Of a stretch of 64,000 bases of DNA, positions 35,145 to 45,286 are shown piece after piece (positions within the stretch are counted from its first letter, which is position 1; each line of letters opens with the position of its first letter). The stretch comes from Litchfieldella qijiaojingensis (GTDB taxonomy: Bacteria > Pseudomonadota > Gammaproteobacteria > Pseudomonadales > Halomonadaceae): assembly GCF_014651875.1 (NCBI RefSeq), contig NZ_BMXS01000018.1:22877-86876 (forward strand). Direction: 5' to 3'. The translations under genes were made by a program, and so were the position numbers. The notes beneath the pieces were generated by a model. The model was given only the letters and a program-made list of their open reading frames with translations. It was not told the DNA's origin and searched no databases.

Positions 35145-36023
35145 ATGCAAGACCACGAATGGCTCGATAGGAGCGAGTTTCCCTTTGCCCCGCACTACCT
35201 TCAGCTAGCGGCAGGTCGCATGCACTACGTTGACGAAGGCAGCGGGGAACCGGTGGTCTTGCTTCACGGGAACCCGACCTGGTCCTTCCTGTATCGCCAC
35301 CTGATCAAGCAGTTGAGCAGCACACACCGCTGCATTGCCCCGGATTACCTTGGATTTGGGCTATCGGACAAGCCTGCGGATTGGTCCTATAAGCCGCAAG
35401 ACCACGCCAACAACTTGACGCGGCTCATCGAGACTCTTGGTCTCACCGACATGACGCTGGTCATGCAGGACTGGGGTGGACCGATAGGACTTTCCTATGC
35501 CGTTAGCCATCCTCGGAACGTTTCGCGGCTCATACTCATCAATACCTGGGCCTGGCCCATCAACCATGACTTTCATTACATCGCCTTCAGCGCTTTCATG
35601 GGCGGGCCAATCGGCAGACTCCTCATTCGTCGAGGCAATTTCTTTGCTCGCGTGCTGCTGCGGCAAGCCTTTGGAGACAAGACCCAACTGAGCAGGCGAA
35701 CACACGCTCATTACCTCCATCCTCTCGACAGCCCCGAGGACAGAAAGGGTTGTCTCGTCTTTCCCAAGGAAATCCTCGGCTCGTCCGCATGGCTCGCGCA
35801 ATTGTGGCAAGAGATTCCTGGCCTGCGTGACAAGCCGACACTGCTGGTATGGGGGATGAAGGACATCGCCTTTCGCAAGAAGGAATTGCAACGTTGGCAA
35901 CGGACGTTTTCACACCCTCAGGTAGTCCGTTTGCACTCCGTCGGTCACTTTGTGCCGGAAGAAGCCCCGGAGTGCCTTGCCGAGGCTGTAAAGAGGTTCT
36001 TGCATGAGGGAGTCGCTGAATAG
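35145..36023 (+). CDS. Haloalkane dehalogenase-like alpha/beta hydrolase
   Basis: 292-aa cytosolic hydrolase. Oxyanion/halide segment HGNPTWSFLYRHL has the Asn and Trp of haloalkane dehalogenases; the nucleophile is Asp in VMQDWGGPIGL; the C-terminal His is in HSVGHFVPEEAPE. Asp rather than Ser as nucleophile and HGNPTW argue for dehalogenation, but some relatives act on other substrates. ATG 35145 is preferred. A separate HAD-type dehalogenase homologue lies at 9.6 kb, so halogenated compounds may be relevant. Confidence 0.85.
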   Translation: MQDHEWLDRSEFPFAPHYLQLAAGRMHYVDEGSGEPVVLLHGNPTWSFLYRHLIKQLSSTHRCIAPDYLGFGLSDKPADWSYKPQDHANNLTRLIETLGLTDMTLVMQDWGGPIGLSYAVSHPRNVSRLILINTWAWPINHDFHYIAFSAFMGGPIGRLLIRRGNFFARVLLRQAFGDKTQLSRRTHAHYLHPLDSPEDRKGCLVFPKEILGSSAWLAQLWQEIPGLRDKPTLLVWGMKDIAFRKKELQRWQRTFSHPQVVRLHSVGHFVPEEAPECLAEAVKRFLHEGVAE

Positions 36024-36034
36024 GTGGTCAAACC

Positions 36035-36754
36035 CTAGGCGTTTGCCAGCCGCTCCAAAAGCTTCGGCAGTGCGGCGTCGAGATCCAAATCGGGCAAGGC
36101 CTGGCGCAGCGAGATATGGCTAGCGGCCTCGAAACGCTGCGGATCGTCGACGGCAGCTTGATAGGCATTGACCACGTCGACCAGCGATTCGGGCGTGTCG
36201 CCCACCTGCATGGCACCGTGGGCCAGCATCGCCATGTCACGACTGCCGCGCACCCGGCGCCAGCGTTGGGCAGTGCCGACCAACTTGCGCCCGGCGATGC
36301 GTACGTTGAAACGCCCATCGCAGTAGGCGCCGGCAACCGAGCCCAGATCGGCGTCGGCGACACCCAACTCGGCAAGCCACTCGCACCAGGGCTCGCCGAG
36401 GCGTCGGTAGCCCCATTCGAGATGAGCCGCTGAGCTGCCCACCTGGCAACGCAGCGCCAGTGCCACATTGACCACCGCCGACGACTGGGGCACCGGCGTA
36501 CCGCCGGTGGCACGGAACAGGATCGGCCAGCCCATGTCGCGCAGGATGCGACGCGCCTCGGGAAAACCTGCCACACGTTCATGGCGACGCGGCATTACCA
36601 ACGCCCGATCGCTGGGCGACCAAGCCACCAGCCCGAACCAGCTTTCGCCCTGACAGATCGACTCAAGCAACGCCTCGTCGAGCGCCAGCCCGGCTTCAAC
36701 CGTGGGTCGCTGTAGCGTCCAGCCAGCTTTATCGGCAGTCGGTGATATCGTCAT
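36035..36754 (-). CDS. Lipoate-protein ligase A family protein
   Basis: 239-aa protein of the BPL/LplA/LipB catalytic superfamily. It shows RATGGTPVPQSSAVVNVALAL, the lipoyl-ligase loop, and IAGRKLVGTAQRWRR with the catalytic Lys. It is shorter than E. coli LplA and lacks its accessory domain. Last gene of an operon that encodes a free lipoyl carrier, so it very probably attaches or transfers the lipoyl group to that carrier. Starts 9 bp after the E2 core stop. Confidence 0.85.
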   Translation of the reverse strand: MTISPTADKAGWTLQRPTVEAGLALDEALLESICQGESWFGLVAWSPSDRALVMPRRHERVAGFPEARRILRDMGWPILFRATGGTPVPQSSAVVNVALALRCQVGSSAAHLEWGYRRLGEPWCEWLAELGVADADLGSVAGAYCDGRFNVRIAGRKLVGTAQRWRRVRGSRDMAMLAHGAMQVGDTPESLVDVVNAYQAAVDDPQRFEAASHISLRQALPDLDLDAALPKLLERLANA

Positions 36755-36763
36755 GCATCCTCA

Positions 36764-37528
36764 TTAAGCCAATTCATCATCGAAGGCATCCGGCGCCAGA
36801 CCTTCAATACGTTCACACAAGGCATCGAGGAAGGCCGCCGCCGGAGCACCATTGACGGCACGATGATCGAACGTCAGCGACAGGCCAATGACATCGGCAG
36901 CTCGCCAGCCACCCGATAGTGGCACGGCCCGCGTTTCGACACCACCGATACCCAGGATCGCCACCTGGGGCACATTGAGAACGGGGGTGAAATGATGCAC
37001 CCGCGAACGTCCCAGGTTGGAGACCGTAAAGGTGGCGCCAGTCATCTCGCGTACCGTCAGCTTGCCGGCCTGAGCACGTTCGACCAACGCTTGGCGTGCC
37101 GCCAGCAACTCACCCAAGGTCAGCCGCTGGGCATCGAACAGCGCCGGCGCCACTAGCAGATCACCAGGCAAGGGGATCGCCAACCCCAGGTGCACGGCAT
37201 CGAACTCGGTGATGCGGTTGTCCTCCAGGGTGGCATTCAGCGCCGGGAAATCCGCCAGCGTCCGTATGACCAGGCGCAGCAGGACATCCTGCACCGAGGG
37301 TGGCTTGCCAGCCGACTTGCACCTCTCGCGCAATGCCTGTACGGCGGTGAGATCGGCACTGGCATGATGGGTTAATTGAGCCGTGGACTGCAGGCTGTGG
37401 AGCATTTTCGAAGCGATCATGCCGCGCATGCCACGCAACGGCATCACTTTCAAAGGCGGCGCCCCTGATGCGTCTGGGTCCGCCCCCTCGGGGACGGACG
37501 GGGAAGTGTCATGGGTTTCCAGTTTCAT
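36764..37528 (-). CDS. 2-oxo acid dehydrogenase acyltransferase (E2) catalytic core, no lipoyl domain
   Basis: 254-aa acyltransferase core. Seen: PLRGMRGMIASKMLHSLQSTAQLTHHASADLT and TFTVSNLGRSRVHHFTPVLNVPQVAILGIG. The active-site block reads LSLTFDHRAVNGAPAAAFLDAL, where the usual HRxVDG has N for D. There is no lipoyl domain and no clear peripheral-subunit-binding domain; the first 25 residues are Pro/Asp-rich linker. The lipoyl domain is a separate gene 11 bp upstream. Such a split is unusual; together they could form a working E2. Confidence 0.9.
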   Translation of the reverse strand: MKLETHDTSPSVPEGADPDASGAPPLKVMPLRGMRGMIASKMLHSLQSTAQLTHHASADLTAVQALRERCKSAGKPPSVQDVLLRLVIRTLADFPALNATLEDNRITEFDAVHLGLAIPLPGDLLVAPALFDAQRLTLGELLAARQALVERAQAGKLTVREMTGATFTVSNLGRSRVHHFTPVLNVPQVAILGIGGVETRAVPLSGGWRAADVIGLSLTFDHRAVNGAPAAAFLDALCERIEGLAPDAFDDELA

Positions 37529-37539
37529 GGCATCTCTCC

Positions 37540-37776
37540 TCAGGACTCCAGGCTGGCGATGGTCTCACCCTTCTCCACCACCTCATCCTCCTGCTTGGTG
37601 ATGCTCAGCACTCCGGTCGAAGGCGCTTCAATCTCATACTGGGCCTTCTCGACCATCACCTCGGCCACCAGGTCGCCCTGCGCGACCTCAGCGCCATCAT
37701 TGACCAGCCAGGCAGTGATCACGCCTTCGCTGTCGCCTTCCCACAGGTCGTCGGGTACGGTAATTACGATACTCAT
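37540..37776 (-). CDS. Free-standing lipoyl carrier protein
   Basis: 78-aa single lipoyl/biotinyl domain. The modified lysine is in AEVMVEKAQYEIEAP, close to the acetoin-type E2 VEVMTDKA-like consensus; GDLVAEVMVEKA and VVEKGETIASLE are standard for the fold. It is encoded between the E1-beta gene and the E2 catalytic core in one operon with an LplA-family gene. Probably carries the acyl group between E1 and the separate E2 core. Confidence 0.92.
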   Translation of the reverse strand: MSIVITVPDDLWEGDSEGVITAWLVNDGAEVAQGDLVAEVMVEKAQYEIEAPSTGVLSITKQEDEVVEKGETIASLES

Positions 37777-37795
37777 CGGTGATATATCTCCTGAT

Positions 37796-38824
37796 TCAAC
37801 TCAACATCATCTGGTGGAAGGCGTCGACGATCTTGTCGGCATTGGGCAGCGCCCACTGCTCCATGGTCGGCGCAAAGGGAATCGGAATGTCCGGGTAGGC
37901 GACACGCCGTGGCGCGGCCTTGAGACAGGCATGGTCGTGCTCAACTACACTGGCGATGATCTCGCCGCTGACGCCAAAGCTGTGGTAATCCTCATCGACC
38001 ACGATCAGACGCCCGGTCTTGGCCACCGAAGCACGCAGGGTCTCGCGGTCGAGCGGCACCAGGCTGCGCAGGTCGACCACCTCGGCGGAGAAGCCCTCGT
38101 CCTCCAGGGCCTGGGCGGCGCGCAGGCAGTGGTGCACGCCGGCGGCGAGGCTGACCAGCGTCACATCGTGGCCCTCGCGCACCACGGCGGCCTTGCCGAT
38201 CTCGAGCGTGTAGCTCTCCTCGGGAACCGGCACGGTGGCACCCTTCTCGGTACCCAGCCAGCCCATGCCCTGCAGCGACTTGTGGTACATGAACACCACG
38301 GGGTTGTCGTCGTGGATCGCTGCGGTCATCAGGCCCTTGGCATCGTAGGCGTTGCTTGGTGCCACCACTTTCATGCCCGGTAGGTGAGCGAAAGTGCCGT
38401 ACAGGCACTGAGAGTGCTGGCCAGCATCGGAATAGCCGCCGCCGGTGGAGGTCATCAGCACCATCGGCACCTTGACCTTACCCCCGGAGAAGTAGGTGTT
38501 CTTGGCCATCAGGTTGTAGATGGCGTCCATGCAGACGCCGAAGAAGTCGACGAACATCAACTCGACGATGGGCCGCATGCCATCCGAAGCGGCCCCGACG
38601 GCGGCACCAATGAACGCGGTTTCGGAGATCGGCGTGTCACGCACGCGCTCTGGGCCGAATTCGTCATAGAGGCCACGGGTGTTGCCGAATACCCCGCCCA
38701 AGGGGCCGATATCCTCGCCCATTACGAAGACCCGCGGGTCGTTACGCATTTCCTGGGCAGTCGCCTCGGCCATGGCCCGGGCGATGGTCAGCTTGCGGGT
38801 ACCGGCACTGGTGGTTGTGGTCAT
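37796..38824 (-). CDS. 2-oxo acid/acetoin dehydrogenase E1, beta subunit (AcoB-like)
   Basis: 342-aa TPP-dependent E1 beta subunit: ARAMAEATAQEMRNDPRVFVMGEDIGPLGGVFGNTRGL, DTPISETAFIGAAVGAASDGMRPIVELMFVDFFGVCMDAIYNLMAKN, and SQCLYGTFAHLPGMKVVAPSNAYDAKGLM. These match the acetoin dehydrogenase branch best, among E1 betas. ATG at 38824 has AGGAGA in the right place; the longer frame to 39082 has no support. It pairs with the alpha subunit upstream. Confidence 0.93.
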   Translation of the reverse strand: MTTTTSAGTRKLTIARAMAEATAQEMRNDPRVFVMGEDIGPLGGVFGNTRGLYDEFGPERVRDTPISETAFIGAAVGAASDGMRPIVELMFVDFFGVCMDAIYNLMAKNTYFSGGKVKVPMVLMTSTGGGYSDAGQHSQCLYGTFAHLPGMKVVAPSNAYDAKGLMTAAIHDDNPVVFMYHKSLQGMGWLGTEKGATVPVPEESYTLEIGKAAVVREGHDVTLVSLAAGVHHCLRAAQALEDEGFSAEVVDLRSLVPLDRETLRASVAKTGRLIVVDEDYHSFGVSGEIIASVVEHDHACLKAAPRRVAYPDIPIPFAPTMEQWALPNADKIVDAFHQMMLS

Positions 38825-38840
38825 GATCATTCTCCTGGCG

Positions 38841-39827
38841 TCAGACGAAGACGGCTTCCAGCGCCGCCTCGGGCGGCAGGAACTCGCTGTCCTGGGCGAA
38901 GCGGATGGCGGCCTCGACCCTGGCATGGGCACCTTCGACCAGAGTGTCGTCCGAGGCGTCGTCGAGCAGGCCGGCGTCGAGCAGTTGCTTGCGATAGCGA
39001 GGAATCGGATCGCGCTGCTTGAGGCCTTCCTTCTCGCCCTTGGGCCGGTAGTCCTCACCATCGCCCATGAAGTGACCGGCAAGCCGCGCGGTCTCGATCT
39101 CGATCAGCGTCGGGCCTTGGCCTTCGCGGACGCGGGCGATGGCTTCGCCGGCAGCGCTGAAGATCGCTTCCACATCGTTGTCGGCAACGTGCACGCCGGG
39201 CATGTCATAGGCGGCCGCACGCCGGTCGTTGCGCGGCACGGCGGTGGAGGCCTGCTTGGCCACCGAGATGCCCCAGGCGTTGTCCTCGATGACGAACACC
39301 ACCGGCAACTGCCACACCGCCGCCAGGTTGAGTGCCTCATGGAAGGCGCCCTGGTTGGCGGCACCCTCGCCCATGAAGGCCACCGCTACGCCGGGCTTGC
39401 CCTGCAGCTTTCGCGACAGTGCCGCGCCCACCGCCGGACCCAGGCCCTCGCCGATAATGCCCGAGCAGGAGAAGTTCACTTTGGCATCGAACAGATGCAT
39501 GTGGCCGCCTCTCCCGCCGGCGAGCCCTGTGGCCTTGCCGAAGATCTCGGCGACCATGGCGTCGAGGTCGACACCCTTGGCCACGGCAATGTGGTGCGGG
39601 CGATGGGTGGCAGTGACGATATCTTCCGGGTCGAGGTGCGCGCAGACGCCCACCGCGCAGGGTTCCTGGCCGTTTGAAAGATGCATCTCGCCGGGGATCG
39701 GCCCCTTGGCCATGTTGAACACCGGCGTCTTGCCTTCCATGTAGAGGCTTTCGATACGCTCCTCGAGGTAGCGGCTAAGTACCATATGGCGGTACATCCA
39801 CAGCCGCTGTTCGGTGGTCGGTTGCAT
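38841..39827 (-). CDS. 2-oxo acid/acetoin dehydrogenase E1, alpha subunit (AcoA-like)
   Basis: 328-aa TPP-binding E1 alpha. The TPP-Mg motif is GEGAANQGAFHEALNLAAVWQLPVVFVIEDNAWG and the upstream block is GKATGLAGGRGGHMHLFDAKVNFSCSGIIGEGLGPAVGAAL, both close to AcoA/PdhA. With E1-beta it would decarboxylate a 2-oxo acid or cleave an acyloin such as acetoin, handing the acyl group to the lipoyl carrier. No E3 gene is in the operon; a housekeeping Lpd may serve. Start ATG 39827 after GGGAGA. Confidence 0.93.
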   Translation of the reverse strand: MQPTTEQRLWMYRHMVLSRYLEERIESLYMEGKTPVFNMAKGPIPGEMHLSNGQEPCAVGVCAHLDPEDIVTATHRPHHIAVAKGVDLDAMVAEIFGKATGLAGGRGGHMHLFDAKVNFSCSGIIGEGLGPAVGAALSRKLQGKPGVAVAFMGEGAANQGAFHEALNLAAVWQLPVVFVIEDNAWGISVAKQASTAVPRNDRRAAAYDMPGVHVADNDVEAIFSAAGEAIARVREGQGPTLIEIETARLAGHFMGDGEDYRPKGEKEGLKQRDPIPRYRKQLLDAGLLDDASDDTLVEGAHARVEAAIRFAQDSEFLPPEAALEAVFV

Positions 39828-39841
39828 GTCGATGTCTCCCT

Positions 39842-41422
39842 TCAGAGTTCGCGGCGCTGCATACGCTCGGCGATGTGCTCGGCCTGGCGCAGGGCCAAGG
39901 CGACGATGGTCAGGGTCGGGTTCTCGGCACCGCTGGTGGTGAACTGGCTGCCGTCGGAGACGAACAGGTTGTCGATGTCGTGGGTCTGCCCCCACTTGTT
40001 GACGACCCCGTCCGCCGCACGCGCACTCATGCGATTGGTGCCGACGTTGTGGCTGGTGGGAAAATCCGGGACCAGGAAAGTGCGCTCGGCGCCTACCGCC
40101 TCATAGCACTTGGTGGCCTGAGCCTGGCCATGGCGGCGCAGCACCTCGTCATTGGGATGGTCGCCCTTGTAGACGATCGGTACTGGCAAGCCGTACTGGT
40201 CCTTGCGGGTGTCGTGGAGGGTGATGCCGTTGTCCTCCATCGGCAGGTCCTCGCCACAGATCCACACCCCGGAGAGATGATCGTACTTGTCCAGCGCGCT
40301 GGTGATATCGCGCCCCCAACCACCATTGCTCGGGTCCATGAACTTGGCGAAGAACGGTACGCCCAGTGACATCACTTCCAGGGTGTAGCCGCCGACGAAG
40401 CCTCGTGAACGGTCGAGACGTGCCTCGTCGGAGATGATCCCTGCGAAGGTGGTGCCACGGTGCATATGCACCGGCTTGGGCATCACGCCGAACACGCAGG
40501 CGGTGGCGTGGGTCATGTAATTGCGCCCCACCTGGCCGGAAGAGTTGGCCAGGCCATCGGGGAACAGCGAGGAGTGCGAATTGAGCAGCAGCCGTGGCGA
40601 CTCGATGGAGTTGCCGGCCACGCACACCACCCGGGCCTTCTGGCGCTGCAGGTTGCCTTCGCCATCGGCATAGACCACGCCCGTGGCCCGGCCATTGGCG
40701 TCATGTTCGATCTGCAGCGCCATGGCGTTTGGACGCACCTCGCAGTGGCCGCTGGCTTCGGCGCGAGGAATGTCGGTGTACATGGTCGACCACTTGGCGC
40801 CGAAGCGGCAGCCCTGCATGCAGAAGCCGGCCTGCATGCACTGCGGGCGATCATCGTAGGCTTGGGTGTTGATCGCCATCGGTCCGGCACGCAGCTTCTG
40901 GTAGCCGACCCGCTTGGCGCCCTCGGCCAGCACCTTGAAGTTGTTGTTCCACTGGTGGTACGGCATGCCAGTGGATTCCCCAGTCACGCCCATATGGCGT
41001 TCGGCCTGGACGTAATAGGGCTCGAGCTCCTCGTAGCTGATCGGCCAGTCGAGCAGGTTGGCACCGGCGATATCGCCGGCCTCGCTATGCAGACGGAATT
41101 CGTGGGGTTGGAAACGCAATGCAACGCCAGCCCAATGAATGGTGCTACCGCCCACGCCCTTGACGATCCAGGCCGGCAGGTTGGGAAAGGTCTCGGTCAA
41201 CTGGCGCGGGCCGGCGGTGATGCGCTCGTCGAGCCAGGAGATCTTCTTGAACATCTCCCATTCGTCGTTCTCGATGTCTTCCATGCGATAGCGTTTGCCG
41301 GCTTCCAGCACCACGCTGTTGATGCCCCGCTTGGCCAGGGCATGGGCCAGGGTGCCACCACCGGCCCCCGAGCCGACGATCACCACCACGCTGTCGTCAT
41401 CGTGCGAAAACTTGCCACTCAT
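39842..41422 (-). CDS. GMC-family FAD-dependent oxidoreductase
   Basis: 526-aa flavoprotein of the gluconate 2-dehydrogenase/sorbitol dehydrogenase large-subunit type. N-terminal FAD motif VVVIVGSGAGGGTLAHALAKRGINSVVLEAG, GVGGSTIHWAGVALRF, a Cys-rich block CMQAGFCMQGCRFG, and C-terminal NRMSARAADGVV...GSQFTTSGAENPTLTIVALALR. There is no signal of its own; it likely travels with the Tat-exported small subunit encoded upstream. It probably oxidises an alcohol or polyol in the periplasm. No cytochrome subunit is encoded nearby. Confidence 0.92.
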   Translation of the reverse strand: MSGKFSHDDDSVVVIVGSGAGGGTLAHALAKRGINSVVLEAGKRYRMEDIENDEWEMFKKISWLDERITAGPRQLTETFPNLPAWIVKGVGGSTIHWAGVALRFQPHEFRLHSEAGDIAGANLLDWPISYEELEPYYVQAERHMGVTGESTGMPYHQWNNNFKVLAEGAKRVGYQKLRAGPMAINTQAYDDRPQCMQAGFCMQGCRFGAKWSTMYTDIPRAEASGHCEVRPNAMALQIEHDANGRATGVVYADGEGNLQRQKARVVCVAGNSIESPRLLLNSHSSLFPDGLANSSGQVGRNYMTHATACVFGVMPKPVHMHRGTTFAGIISDEARLDRSRGFVGGYTLEVMSLGVPFFAKFMDPSNGGWGRDITSALDKYDHLSGVWICGEDLPMEDNGITLHDTRKDQYGLPVPIVYKGDHPNDEVLRRHGQAQATKCYEAVGAERTFLVPDFPTSHNVGTNRMSARAADGVVNKWGQTHDIDNLFVSDGSQFTTSGAENPTLTIVALALRQAEHIAERMQRREL

Positions 41423-41485
41423 GGCGTGTCTCCTCTTTATCCTTATCCGTTGTCGTTATCGGTTGTCAGCATGCGTGTGGCGGCG

Positions 41486-42004
41486 CTACAGCCAGTCGAT
41501 CACCAGGTCGTTGAAACCGCGATTCAGGTAGCCGCCCTTCTCCCAGGACGAGCCCTCGTAGCCGAAATGCGGTTCCCACAGCTCTGGGTTGTCGTAGAGC
41601 CCCACCACCAGGGTGTTGCGCACGCTTTGGAAGAACTCGCCATCCTCGATCTCGCGCAACAGCGCGACGCGCTCTCGTTCGTCCTCGATGGCGACGTAGT
41701 CGCGGCCATGGGTGGCCCGGGCACGACGATCGAGAGCGGCCAGCCCCGCGTCGATCATCTCGCGCTGCTCCTCGAGCAACGGCTGAAGCGGCTCCAGGTA
41801 ATAGCGATCGGCGATCGCCTCATGGGGGTAGATATCGCGGCCCATGCGCAGCAGGCGGCTGGCCAGGTCCGGTTCGGCCAACGCCCAGCGCGGCAGCCAG
41901 GCACCAGCACTCAGGGCCAGGCCACCGGCCAGCAGCGCCCCTTGGCCGGAAAGCGTGAGAAAACGACGGCGACTGAGGATCGTCGCCCTGGGATCAGGCT
42001 TCAT
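41486..42004 (-). CDS. Gluconate 2-dehydrogenase subunit 3 family protein with Tat signal
   Basis: 172-aa small subunit. Twin-arginine signal SRRRFLTLSGQGALLAGGLALSAG near residue 11-34, then the subunit-3 fold (LLRMGRDIYPHEAIADRYYLEPLQPLLEEQ; FGYEGSSWEKGGYLNRGFNDLVIDWL). It is known in this family to chaperone and export the GMC partner. First gene of the leftward GMC-E1-E2-LplA operon, with a sigma-54 promoter about 90 bp upstream. Confidence 0.9.
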   Translation of the reverse strand: MKPDPRATILSRRRFLTLSGQGALLAGGLALSAGAWLPRWALAEPDLASRLLRMGRDIYPHEAIADRYYLEPLQPLLEEQREMIDAGLAALDRRARATHGRDYVAIEDERERVALLREIEDGEFFQSVRNTLVVGLYDNPELWEPHFGYEGSSWEKGGYLNRGFNDLVIDWL

Positions 42005-42090
42005 GGCGTGCTCCTTGTTGTTGTCTGGTTGACGTTTTGGCGTCGGTGCGGCGTGTTCGATGGCCGCGAACCGTGCTCGCTACCGCCATG

Positions 42091-42105
42091 GCAGCTTTCG
42101 TGCCA
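42091..42105 (-). promoter_or_regulatory. Sigma-54 promoter of the GMC/2-oxo acid operon
   Basis: Minus strand TGGCACG, four bases AAAG, CTGC: perfect -24 box and the required GC at -12, 12 bp apart. It lies about 90 bp ahead of the subunit-3 gene, with enhancer dyads 90-150 bp further up and a sigma-54 activator gene divergent. Confidence 0.75.
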
Positions 42106-42194
42106 AAACCGTGACAAAGGAGCTAACGCGTTGTTTTACGAAGGGAATAAAGAAGGGAACTCTGTCATTAGGGGAGCCTGTTCAGGCTTGAGGC

Positions 42195-42253
42195 GTGACA
42201 GTTGTTGCAAGCAGGAGTGACAGGACCGTCACATGAGGCGTTACAGGTGTAAC
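42195..42253. promoter_or_regulatory. Cluster of enhancer-type dyads between the GMC operon and its activator
   Basis: Three related dyads: GTGACAGTTGTTGC (42195-42208), GTGACAGGACCGTCAC (42217-42232, longer spacer) and GTTACAGGTGTAAC (42240-42253). They share the GTKACAG...GTNAC form with the pair at 33242-33284. Placement 90-150 bp upstream of the RpoN promoter and next to the AcoR-like gene supports activator binding. The rest of the 373-bp gap 42005-42377 shows nothing else clear. Confidence 0.65.
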
Positions 42254-42377
42254 GGGTGGACGACGAAGGTCGTATCACAAGGGGAGTGGGCAGGCCTTAC
42301 CTTGATAGACAAGCAATAGGAATAGACAAGAACAAATCACCCCGGCCCGGTATCCGATACCGGCGGAGGAATGCCCC

Positions 42378-44372
<1,995 letters not shown>

Positions 44373-44398
44373 CCGAATCGTCCCGGGACGAATCTTGC

Positions 44399-45286
44399 TC
44401 AGGCGTTGTAGATCACCTCACCATGTGCGGCCAGGTCATAACCGCCCATGGCAAGCGCCCGCTCGCAGAAGCGTGCCTCGCGGGTAAAGGCCAGCAAACG
44501 CTGCACTGGCGGTTCGAAATAGCTCCGCCGGCGCATGGCCAGGTCAAAGCACTCCTCATGCACTGGCACGAAATCCAGCCCCTGACGGCGCGCAGCGGCC
44601 TCCACTCCGAGGCCAACGTCCGCCTCGCCATGGCGTATTGCCAAGGCCAGGTCGTCCTCACTCAACGCCGGGTGTTCGGCCAGGTTCAGCGTTGCATGAT
44701 CCAGCCCTGCCTTCGCCAATAGATAGCGCAGCAGCCGCTCAGCCCCGGCACCCGCCTGGCGGTGGGCAACCACCAGGTCACCATGCCCCAGGTCACGGAG
44801 CGATTCGATGCTCTGGGGGTTGCCCGGCGCCACCAACAATCCCTGACGGCGCACCGCCCAACGCACCATCACCAGATCACGCATTCCGGCAAGCCCCAGC
44901 AACTGGGGCTCGTTATACCGACCGCTATCGGGATCGATGACATGCACCCCCACCAACATGGCGTCGCCGGTGATCAATCGTTGCACGCCATCGCCACTGC
45001 CCTGGCAAAGCATAGCAAGCCCCGCGTCGCTCTCGCGCAGTGCCCACTCCAGCAACGGGTCCTGGCTGCCAGCCAGCACCCAAGGCACCGGACGGCGGCT
45101 CTGTTGATCGCCCTCCAGATGGTTCATCAGCCACAGGTCGATGCTCTGACGGGGAAAGAGCAGCTTGCCGGTCACCTTCGTGCACGGAATCTGGCCCTGC
45201 TTGACCAGGTCGTAGACCTTGCGCTCCTTGAGGCGCAGGTAGTCGGCCACTTCCGCCGTCGTCAGATAAGGAGAATGAGGGACCAT
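44399..45286 (-). CDS. Excisionase-type HTH regulator with PBP-like (molybdate-binding-type) domain
   Basis: 295-aa one-component regulator. Residues 1-55 are an excisionase/MerR-like HTH: YLTTAEVADYLRLKERKVYDLVKQGQIPCTKVTGKLLFPRQSIDLWL. The rest resembles a type-2 periplasmic-binding domain (COG1910-like) with GHGDLVVAHRQAGAGAERLLRYLLAKAGL and ALAIRHGEADVGLGVEAAARRQGLDFVPV. Family members sense molybdate/tungstate or small ligands. Its ATG overlaps the upstream PagL-like stop as TAATG, so the two are co-translated. Ligand unknown. Confidence 0.85.
   Translation of the reverse strand: MVPHSPYLTTAEVADYLRLKERKVYDLVKQGQIPCTKVTGKLLFPRQSIDLWLMNHLEGDQQSRRPVPWVLAGSQDPLLEWALRESDAGLAMLCQGSGDGVQRLITGDAMLVGVHVIDPDSGRYNEPQLLGLAGMRDLVMVRWAVRRQGLLVAPGNPQSIESLRDLGHGDLVVAHRQAGAGAERLLRYLLAKAGLDHATLNLAEHPALSEDDLALAIRHGEADVGLGVEAAARRQGLDFVPVHEECFDLAMRRRSYFEPPVQRLLAFTREARFCERALAMGGYDLAAHGEVIYNA

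Noticed and set aside
40460..42220. 586-codon open frame on the plus strand
   Set aside because: It is antisense to the GMC dehydrogenase and subunit-3 genes, which have clear domains; high GC keeps the opposite frame open. Its composition (His/Gln-rich, no motif) is typical of a shadow frame.
44379..44392. Palindrome TCGTCCCGGGACGA between the AcoR-like and HTH/PBP regulator genes
   Set aside because: No loop and no T-run, so not a convincing terminator; too short to call an operator without further copies.
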